In this document: positions 31,389-37,548 of the stretch, piece after piece
Position numbering within the stretch: position 1 is the stretch's first letter
How the letters are laid out: each line of letters opens with the position of its first letter
Origin: Vreelandella sedimenti
GTDB lineage: Bacteria; Pseudomonadota; Gammaproteobacteria; Pseudomonadales; Halomonadaceae
Length of the DNA: 37,548 bases
Direction: 5' to 3'
NCBI RefSeq assembly: GCF_013416325.1
Contig: NZ_JACCGK010000029.1
Location: 1-37,548 of the forward strand
Made by a program: the position numbers and the translations under genes
The notes under the pieces: model-generated
Databases searched by the model: none
Seen by the model: only the letters and a program-made list of their open reading frames with translations
Told to the model about the DNA's origin: nothing

Positions 31389-32144
31389 ATGACGCATCCC
31401 GTTATTCAACTCCCCGCGCTGATTGCCCACCGCGGCTACTCCGCCGCTGCCCCTGAAAACACCCTCGCCGCGGTGCGCGCCGCTTATGAAGCGGGATCCA
31501 CATGGGTAGAACTGGATGTGCAGCTACTGGGTGATGGCACCCCGGTGATTTGGCACGACAGCGATGTCGCACGCTGCTCAAACGGACGGGGCGGACTCGC
31601 CTCCATGAGCTGGGCCAAGGCGCAAACCCTGGATGCCGGGGGTTGGTTTGACGATCGTTTTGCGGGTGAGAAGATGCCTAGCCTCAGCGAGATGTTGGCA
31701 CTGCTTAACGAGCTGGAGATGGGCGTCAATATGGAAATCAAGGTCAACAAAGGCCGCGATCCCATTGCGCTGGTGGAACGCGCGCTGCCGGAGATGCTCG
31801 ACACACTCCCCCCCGAGCGCTTGATTATCTCCTCCTTCAATGCCGCTGCTCTTGGCCACTGCCGTCAATTTGCCAGCAAAGAACGGCTGGCTCTGGGTGT
31901 GCTGTTCGGTAACGTGCCCAAAAGTTGGCGCGAGCAGTGCGAGGCCATTGAGGCTTTTAGCGTGCACACCCACTGGCCGCGTTTGAAGCGCGCCCAAGCC
32001 GACGCTATGCAGCGCGATGGCTATCAAATATTGTGCTATACCGCCAATGACCCCAGTGCCTTTCATAGCCGCTGGGAGTGGGGCATCGGCAGTGTCATCA
32101 CCGATGAACCCGCCGCGTTCAAGCGCTTTTTAGACAGCCATTGA
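31389..32144 (+). CDS. ugpQ: Cytosolic glycerophosphodiester phosphodiesterase (UgpQ-like)
   Basis: Hydrolyses glycerophosphodiesters to glycerol 3-phosphate and an alcohol. It has 251 residues, with no signal peptide, so it is the cytosolic UgpQ type. The catalytic residues are visible: LIAHRGYSAAAPENTLAA (His-Arg and Glu), VELDVQLLGDGTPVIWHD (Glu, Asp, His), and MEIKVNKGRDP. C-terminal CYTANDPSAFHSRWEWGIGSVITDEP is typical. It could feed glycerol 3-phosphate into the GlpD pathway, although it lies outside the glp cluster. The next gene, nfo, follows by 46 bases. Confidence 0.92.
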   Translation: MTHPVIQLPALIAHRGYSAAAPENTLAAVRAAYEAGSTWVELDVQLLGDGTPVIWHDSDVARCSNGRGGLASMSWAKAQTLDAGGWFDDRFAGEKMPSLSEMLALLNELEMGVNMEIKVNKGRDPIALVERALPEMLDTLPPERLIISSFNAAALGHCRQFASKERLALGVLFGNVPKSWREQCEAIEAFSVHTHWPRLKRAQADAMQRDGYQILCYTANDPSAFHSRWEWGIGSVITDEPAAFKRFLDSH

Positions 32145-32190
32145 TAAACTCTAATAACTTATAAGTCCACATACTGACAAGGAGTCCACC

Positions 32191-33033
32191 GTGAAGTACC
32201 TAGGAGCCCATGTGAGCGCCGCTGGCGGCGCAGACCAAGCCGTGCACCGAGCAGTGGAAATCGGCGCGGATGCGTTTGCGCTATTCACCAAAAATCAGCG
32301 TCAATGGAAAGGTAAACCGCTCACCGATGAGGCGATTCAAGCCTTTCACGACGCCTGTGCCGAGCACAACTTTTCTTCAGAGCAGATTTTGCCCCACGAC
32401 AGCTATCTGATTAATCTGGGTCACCCCGAGCAGGAAGGCCTACGCAAATCCCGCGATGCGTTTCTGGATGAAATGCAGCGCTGCGAGCAGTTGGGGCTGG
32501 CGCTGCTTAATTTCCACCCTGGTAGCCATTTGAACAAAATCAGCGAAAGCGACTGCTTAAAGCGTATCGCTGAATCCGTTAACGAAGCGCTAACGCATAC
32601 CCAAGGGGTTACCGCAGTCATTGAAAATACCGCTGGCCAAGGCACTAACCTGGGTTGGCGCTTCGAGCATTTGGCCGAAATCATTGCCCACGTGGACGAT
32701 AAAACTCGCGTGGGGGTGTGTATTGATACTTGCCACGCCTTTGCGGCGGGCTATGATCTACGCACGGCAGAGGCCACCCAAGCAACGCTTGATGAGCTAG
32801 GCAGCGTGGTCGGCTTTGAGTATCTGCGCGGTATGCATTTAAACGATGCCAAAAGCGACCTTGCCAGCCGCGTGGATCGCCACCATAGCCTGGGCAAAGG
32901 CAATATTGGCCTGTCCGCCTTTACCACCATCATGCAGGAACCACGGATTAACGGCATTCCGATGATACTGGAGACCATCGAACCCGCGATATGGGCCGAT
33001 GAAATAGCTTGGCTACGCGCTCAAGCCTCCTGA
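32191..33033 (+). CDS. nfo: Endonuclease IV (AP endonuclease)
   Basis: Cuts DNA 5' of abasic sites in base excision repair. It has 280 residues. The start is GTG at 32191 with AAGGAG nine bases upstream, giving the usual MKYLGAHVSAAGG. The three-zinc site residues are present in NFHPGSHL, AVIENTAGQGTNLG, GVCIDTCHAFAAGYD, HLNDAKSDLASRVDRHHSLG and ILETIEP. Apparently intact. Confidence 0.96.
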   Translation: MKYLGAHVSAAGGADQAVHRAVEIGADAFALFTKNQRQWKGKPLTDEAIQAFHDACAEHNFSSEQILPHDSYLINLGHPEQEGLRKSRDAFLDEMQRCEQLGLALLNFHPGSHLNKISESDCLKRIAESVNEALTHTQGVTAVIENTAGQGTNLGWRFEHLAEIIAHVDDKTRVGVCIDTCHAFAAGYDLRTAEATQATLDELGSVVGFEYLRGMHLNDAKSDLASRVDRHHSLGKGNIGLSAFTTIMQEPRINGIPMILETIEPAIWADEIAWLRAQAS

Positions 33034-33144
33034 ACAGTGAATACAAAGAGTCAGCCTACGATACCGCGGTTTTTGCACGCCCGGTAACGCTTGCCTACGC
33101 TTAAACTCCTTTACCCTAGCCCCAGCCTACGTAAGGAGTGTGGA

Positions 33145-34560
33145 ATGAGCGATACCGATCTCGGCAGTTTGGATGCCCAGACCCTAGCTCACTTGTTTGC
33201 AAGCCAAGAGGCCTCCCCGCTAGAAGCGACTCGTGCCGCCCTTGAGCGGATCGAGCGTTTCAACCCAGACGTTAACGCCTATGTGTATGTAGATGCTGAA
33301 GGCGCAAAATCGGCGGCCAAAGCCTCGGCACGGCGCTGGGGGCAAGGCAAGCCACTAAGCCCCATCGACGGGGTGCCGGTATCGCTTAAAGACCTGACCC
33401 AAGTGGCAGGCATGCCCTGCCGGGAAGGTTCTCTAACCACTTCAGAAGCGCTATGTGACACCGACGCGCCACCCGCGCGCATGCTGCGAGAAGCAGGCGC
33501 CGTGATTTTAGGTAAAACCAACACCCCCGAATTTGGCTGGAAAGCAGTGACCGATAACCGTATCTTTGGCGCCACGGCGAACCCCTGGGATACGCGCTTA
33601 ACCCCCGGTGGCTCTTCCGGCGGGGCCGCCGCGGCCGCCGCACTCAATATGGGGGTGCTGCACCAGGGCGGCGACTCAGGCGGCTCCATACGTATTCCCG
33701 CTTCTTTTACCGGTGTATTCGGCTTCAAACCCACATTCGGCTGGACGCCCCAATGGCCGCCGGCTAAAGAGCCCAGCCTATCGCACCTGGGGCCGTTAAC
33801 ACGCACCGTGCGGGATGCGGTCAGCATGCTCAATGTGATGGGCCGTTACGACTACCGTGACCCTTATGCCACTCGCGGGCAGCCCGATTGCTGGGGGATG
33901 GATTTGGATAAAGGTTTAACCGGACTACGGATTGGCTACTCGGCTGATCTTGGCTACGCCAAGGTAGATCCGCAGGTTGCCGAACGCGTGCGAGAAGCAG
34001 CCGGCAGACTGGAGGCGTTGGGCGCTGAAATCGTCGAGGTGCATCCCGGCTTTTCGTCACCGCTGGATACCTTCCGTAAGCTGTGGTTTACCGCCTCTTT
34101 AGAGCAGTGGTCACAAATGGATGATCACCAGCGTACGCTGCTGGATCCCGGCATGGTGGCCAATGCCCGTGAGGCCGAACCCTGGAAAGCCGTTGAGCTG
34201 TTTCGTGCCTTGGCAGATCGTGCGGAGTTAACCGAGCTCCTGGAGCACTTTAACCAAGAGTATCATCTACTGATGACCCCCTCGGTGGCGATACCCCCGT
34301 TTGAAATTAACCAGGAAGTTCCCCCCGGCAGCGACATGCGGGACTGGGAAGAGTGGGCGCCCTTTAGCTATCCTTTTAACCTGAGCCAGCAACCCGCCGC
34401 GTCGGTGCCCTGTGGTTTTACCGATAACGGTTTACCGGTGGGCTTTCAGCTTGCGGGTGGCAAGTATGATGATGTGCGGGTACTGCGTGCCTGCCACGCC
34501 TACATGGAAGCGCACCCACCGCGTTTTCCCAGCGTGCCTAACCCCGCCCAGTATGCTTAA
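33145..34560 (+). CDS. Amidase (amidase-signature family)
   Basis: A 471-residue hydrolase of the amidase-signature family. The Ser-cisSer-Lys triad is visible: Lys in PVSLKDLTQV, the Gly/Ser-rich block TPGGSSGGAAAAAA with the bridging Ser, and the nucleophile region GGDSGGSIRIPASFTGVFGFKPT. AAGGAG eight bases before ATG 33145 decides the start; the frame from 33091 lacks support. It is 112 bases after nfo and could be in the same transcript. Substrate unknown (could be an aliphatic or aryl amide); the lack of gatB/gatC neighbours argues against GatA. Confidence 0.88.
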   Translation: MSDTDLGSLDAQTLAHLFASQEASPLEATRAALERIERFNPDVNAYVYVDAEGAKSAAKASARRWGQGKPLSPIDGVPVSLKDLTQVAGMPCREGSLTTSEALCDTDAPPARMLREAGAVILGKTNTPEFGWKAVTDNRIFGATANPWDTRLTPGGSSGGAAAAAALNMGVLHQGGDSGGSIRIPASFTGVFGFKPTFGWTPQWPPAKEPSLSHLGPLTRTVRDAVSMLNVMGRYDYRDPYATRGQPDCWGMDLDKGLTGLRIGYSADLGYAKVDPQVAERVREAAGRLEALGAEIVEVHPGFSSPLDTFRKLWFTASLEQWSQMDDHQRTLLDPGMVANAREAEPWKAVELFRALADRAELTELLEHFNQEYHLLMTPSVAIPPFEINQEVPPGSDMRDWEEWAPFSYPFNLSQQPAASVPCGFTDNGLPVGFQLAGGKYDDVRVLRACHAYMEAHPPRFPSVPNPAQYA

Positions 34561-34579
34561 CAGCTGAGCAGCATAAAAA

Positions 34580-34610
34580 AGCCCAGCCAAACATAACGCT
34601 TGGCTGGGCT
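34580..34610. terminator. Terminator shared by the amidase and the lipoprotein genes
   Basis: AGCCCAGCCAA / TTGGCTGGGCT forms a perfect 11-bp stem with a 9-base loop between two converging genes. The T-run is strong (six) on the minus-strand side and weak (TT) on the plus side. Confidence 0.8.
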
Positions 34611-34629
34611 TTAATGATCGATAGAGACA

Positions 34630-35064
34630 TTACATCGCCGAGAGTTTCTCTTGGTCTAACACGCCCGACATACGCACCATGGCCAACGCTTCATCCAAAC
34701 TGCTCATCTCCTCGATCATGACCAACTCGTTCTCTAAGCTCACCGGCTGACCAGCTGTTTCAGAAAGCAATTTTTCCAGGGAAGCCACATCCATAGCGTC
34801 GTCTAAGTGGTGAACATCGACTGAGGCGCTGTTGCGGCCCGGCAGATAGATGGTGCCATTAGAGAAATCCACGGCGTAGGCAATCACTCCGGGTACAATA
34901 AAAAACAGCAAACCGACCCCATTGGCGACAGCAATAACCGGATCAATATCACCGCTCAATTGGCCTTTGCGCTCAGGGTGAAAAAGCGTACCACAACCAC
35001 TCAATGACACGATGGAAACGCCAACCACGGCGCCAGTCAACCAGCGACGAACTGCTTGATGCAT
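34630..35064 (-). CDS. Small lipoprotein of unknown function (YceK/YidQ-like)
   Basis: A 144-residue protein from ATG 35064, preceded by GAGGGAA. The signal peptide (RRWLTGAVVGVSIVSLSGC) ends in the lipobox LSGC, so the mature protein is lipid-anchored at Cys 22 or so. GTLFHPERKGQLSGDIDP is followed by a hydrophobic segment (VIAVANGVGLLFFIVPGVIAYAV), DFSNGTIYLPG, and an acidic C-terminal half. The GCGTLFHPER...DFSNGTIYLP pattern recalls a small family of uncharacterised lipoproteins, tentatively YceK/YidQ-like. It converges on the amidase gene. Confidence 0.75.
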   Translation of the reverse strand: MHQAVRRWLTGAVVGVSIVSLSGCGTLFHPERKGQLSGDIDPVIAVANGVGLLFFIVPGVIAYAVDFSNGTIYLPGRNSASVDVHHLDDAMDVASLEKLLSETAGQPVSLENELVMIEEMSSLDEALAMVRMSGVLDQEKLSAM

Positions 35065-35204
35065 GAAAGTTCCCTCAAATAAAAAAGTGACGATAGCCGA
35101 TATAGCGTATTGCACTTGCGTTTTTGCCGACTATCGCGCCACAAAACTCGATCAGTCTAGCACAGCCATCCAAAAGCATAGTTCATTTGAACATAAGCAC
35201 TATT

Positions 35205-35233
35205 TTGCCGCTTTAACCGCTAGACCGTACAAT
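35205..35233 (+). promoter_or_regulatory. Candidate sigma-70 promoter of proS
   Basis: TTGCCG (35205-35210) and TACAAT (35228-35233) are separated by 17 bp. Transcription would begin near 35240, after the ATG at 35232, so that ATG cannot be the proS start. Confidence 0.5.
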
Positions 35234-35318
35234 GTCCCTATTCAACGCTTCCAAGCACTTTTTCAAGAATCAGGTTTTCAACAGCCCTGTTTTCAAAAAC
35301 CAAGGAATGCTCACGCCC

Positions 35319-37037
35319 ATGCGCGCCAGCCAATTACTGATTGCCACTCTCAAAGAAACCCCGGCTGACGCCGAAGTCATTAGCCACCAGCTAATGCTTC
35401 GTGCCGGGATGATTCGCCGCTTAACTTCTGGGCTATACACCTGGCTGCCACTTGGCCTGCGCACCCTGCGCAAAGTGGAAGCCATTGTGCGCGAAGAGAT
35501 GAACCGTGCCGGTGCTCAAGAGGTACTCATGCCTGCCGTGCAGCCCGCTGAGCTTTGGCAGGAGTCTGGCCGTTGGGAGCAGTATGGCCCCGAGCTGTTA
35601 CGCCTGAAAGATCGCCACGACCGCGACTACTGCGTCGGCCCGACCCATGAAGAAGTGATCACCGACCTGGTGCGCAAAGAGATTGCCAGCTATAAACAGC
35701 TGCCGGTCAATTTCTATCAGATTCAGACCAAGTTCCGTGACGAGATTCGCCCACGTTTTGGGGTAATGCGCTCCCGCGAGTTCATCATGAAGGATGCTTA
35801 CTCCTTCCACCTGGATGAAGCCTCGCTGAAACAGACCTACCAGGATATGTACGACGCTTACACACGCATTTTCACGCGACTAGGCCTCGACTTTCGCCCG
35901 GTAATCGCCGACAACGGCTCTATCGGCGGCACTGGCTCCCATGAATTCCACGTACTGGCCGACTCGGGCGAAGACGATATCGTATTCTCCAACGCCTCCG
36001 ACTACGCCGCGAACATGGAAAAGGCCGAAGCCCTGCCTGCTCCGGTGGGCAGCGACATACAGCGCGAAGCACCTACCCAAGAGATGCATCTGATAGATAC
36101 ACCTAACGCCAAGACCATCGCCGCCCTGGTTGAGCAGTTTGATCTGCCGATCGAGAAAACGGTCAAGACCTTGATCGTACATGCCGCTGAAGGTGGCCTG
36201 ATTGCTCTATTGGTGCGCGGCGATCATGAGCTGAACGAGGTAAAAGCAGAGAACCTTCCGCAGGTGGCGGCCCCGCTGACCATGGGCAGCGAAGAGGAAA
36301 TTCGCGCAGCAGCCGGTGCAGGCTTTGGCTCACTTGGCCCGGTGAACCTTGATATGCCCATTATTGCCGACCGCAGCGTTGCTCTGATGAGCGACTTTGG
36401 CGCAGGCGCCAATATTGAAGGCAAACACTATTTCGGCATTAACTGGGAGCGTGATGTGGCCCTGCCCGAGGTAGCCGACCTGCGCAATGTAGTGGAAGGC
36501 GACCCCTCTCCCGACGGCCAAGGCACGCTCTCTATCAAGCGCGGCATCGAGGTTGGTCACGTCTTCCAGCTTGGCCAAAAGTACTCCCAGGCCATGAACG
36601 CCAACGTGCTGGGCGACAACGGCAAAACCAGCCATCCGTGGATGGGTTGCTACGGCATCGGCGTGACCCGTGTGGTCGCCGCGGCCATTGAGCAGAACCA
36701 CGACGAATCTGGCATTATCTGGCCCAACGCTATTGCACCCTTCCAGGTGGCACTGGTGCCGATGAATGCACACAAATCCCAGCGTGTTCGCGAAGAGTCT
36801 GAACGTCTTTACCAAGCGCTCACCGCCGCTGGCTTAGATGTCTTGCTGGATGACCGCGACACCCGGCCCGGCGTTAAGTTTGCCGATTTGGAACTGATGG
36901 GCGTTCCTCACCGCCTGGTGATCGGTGACCGAGGCCTAGATAACGGCGAACTGGAATATAAAGGACGCCGGGATAGCGAAGCCACCATGGTGCCTGCAGA
37001 TCAAATCATCGACTTTTTGCGTGAGAAAGCTAGCTAA
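35319..37037 (+). CDS. proS: Prolyl-tRNA synthetase
   Basis: Charges tRNA-Pro; bacterial type with the editing (INS/YbaK-like) domain inserted between class II motifs 2 and 3. From ATG 35319 the protein has 572 residues, the E. coli length, and starts MRASQLLIATLKETPADAEV. Motifs include LMLRAGMIRRLTSGLYTWLP, GPTHEEVITDLVR, FRDEIRPRFGVMRSREFIMKDAYSF and SHPWMGCYGIGVTRVVAAAIE. AAGGA lies 12 bases upstream; the alternative ATG at 35307 is too close to it. The longest frame (from 35232) starts inside the likely promoter. Confidence 0.95.
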   Translation: MRASQLLIATLKETPADAEVISHQLMLRAGMIRRLTSGLYTWLPLGLRTLRKVEAIVREEMNRAGAQEVLMPAVQPAELWQESGRWEQYGPELLRLKDRHDRDYCVGPTHEEVITDLVRKEIASYKQLPVNFYQIQTKFRDEIRPRFGVMRSREFIMKDAYSFHLDEASLKQTYQDMYDAYTRIFTRLGLDFRPVIADNGSIGGTGSHEFHVLADSGEDDIVFSNASDYAANMEKAEALPAPVGSDIQREAPTQEMHLIDTPNAKTIAALVEQFDLPIEKTVKTLIVHAAEGGLIALLVRGDHELNEVKAENLPQVAAPLTMGSEEEIRAAAGAGFGSLGPVNLDMPIIADRSVALMSDFGAGANIEGKHYFGINWERDVALPEVADLRNVVEGDPSPDGQGTLSIKRGIEVGHVFQLGQKYSQAMNANVLGDNGKTSHPWMGCYGIGVTRVVAAAIEQNHDESGIIWPNAIAPFQVALVPMNAHKSQRVREESERLYQALTAAGLDVLLDDRDTRPGVKFADLELMGVPHRLVIGDRGLDNGELEYKGRRDSEATMVPADQIIDFLREKAS

Positions 37038-37093
37038 GGCAGTAACGCTGAGCGGCGCTGGGCTTGTAGAGACAAGCCCAGCGGCGTGAACGT

Positions 37094-37548
37094 ATGGACA
37101 CGCCGCTAGCGCGTTTTATTGATGATGCCGGACAGCGCCAAACACTGCTCACGCGTATCTACCCAGAAGCCAGGCTGGCAGGCTTACCGCCAGAATTGGT
37201 GTTAGCTTTGATTCAGGTGGAGAGCGCTTTCAAAGCCGATGCTATCACCTCGGCAGGCGCCGTTGGTTTGATGCAAATCATGCCGTGCTGGGTCAGCGAG
37301 CTATGGCTGTACGATTGTGGCGTACTACCTCGCTATCGAGAATGGCGACTTTACCCGTGCGCTAGCCCGCTACAATGGCAGCCTGGGAGAAACCTGGTAC
37401 CTGGAGGAGCGGGTCATGCATTCCTGGCGGGACACTTGGCGGCACACAAAACCCGTTAACAGGGACACTCAGCGTGGGCAAACAACCGGCTCAATTAAGC
37501 CGACTGCCCAAAACTGGCCTAGCCCGGATTTCTCACAGGGTATAAAAG
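37094..37548 (+). pseudogene. Lytic transglycosylase (SLT domain) disrupted by an internal deletion; runs off the window
   Basis: The first frame begins MDTPLARFIDDAGQRQTLL and reaches the SLT-domain block LPPELVLALIQVESAFKADA, with the catalytic Glu in QVESAF, then AGAVGLMQIMP. After WVSE (about 37300) the family sequence jumps: the next recognisable part, YGCTIVAYYLAIENGDFTRA then LARYNGSLGETWY, lies in another frame from 37302 and stays open to the end of the window. Roughly 20 residues normally linking the two blocks (including NLRYG) are missing, so a deletion with frame change has inactivated the gene. The normal protein would cleave peptidoglycan in the envelope. Confidence 0.8.

Noticed and set aside
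35232..35318. N-terminal 29-residue extension of prolyl-tRNA synthetase
   Set aside because: The -10 element of the likely promoter overlaps the upstream ATG, the extension is not in the family, and the 35319 start gives the standard 572 residues.

Overview
The window looks like a chromosomal segment of a halophilic gammaproteobacterium, most likely Halomonas/Vreelandella. The evidence is a choline-to-betaine locus (betI-betB-betA with a divergent choline-binding protein), a glpSTPQ-type glycerol ABC transporter operon with glpD, glpK and glpR, a full-length FadE-type acyl-CoA dehydrogenase, and GC-rich codon use. The genus is inferred from gene content, not from a search.

Positions 1-8300 are an accessory island. 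From left to right it holds a decayed C-terminus of a P2-type phage late-control/tail protein D; an AT-rich two-gene unit of unknown function (a 320-residue Cys/His-rich protein and a small membrane protein); an SOS-type cassette in which umuD and a broken umuC diverge around a perfect LexA box; small ORFs; an Xre-family repressor gene with a perfect palindromic operator; and a tnsA-tnsB-tnsC operon of a Tn7-like transposon. The tnsA-side transposon end can be read directly: tandem 22-bp TnsB-type repeats and a terminal TGT (read inward) ending at 8300. It lies about 10 bp past the 3' end of the 4.5S SRP RNA gene ffs, a known attachment site of Tn7-like elements. No tniQ/tnsD, cas gene or CRISPR array is visible, and the opposite end was not found, so the element is either larger than the window or has lost its targeting module.

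Positions 8310-8609 hold ffs, an elongator tRNA-Met gene and a terminator. Positions 8641-13817 are the osmoprotectant locus: an orphan choline-binding protein (minus strand) and betI-betB-betA (plus strand), with a BetI-type palindrome in the divergent promoter and an unusually well-paired 133-nt element between betB and betA. FadE follows (14046-16532).

Positions 16733-27748 are the glycerol module: glpS-glpT-glpP-glpQ-DUF2160 gene-glpV-glpD on the plus strand, and glpK and glpR on the minus strand. TTCG-containing repeats in front of both glpS and glpK fit common control by GlpR. Imported glycerol would be phosphorylated by GlpK and oxidised by GlpD. The two ATPases appear to form one intact and one degenerate composite ATP site.

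Positions 27873-37548 are mostly housekeeping and metabolic genes: an SLC13/RCK transporter, a quinone oxidoreductase with a gene remnant behind it, a glycerophosphodiester phosphodiesterase, endonuclease IV, an amidase, a small lipoprotein, prolyl-tRNA synthetase, and a lytic transglycosylase gene broken by an internal deletion that runs off the window.
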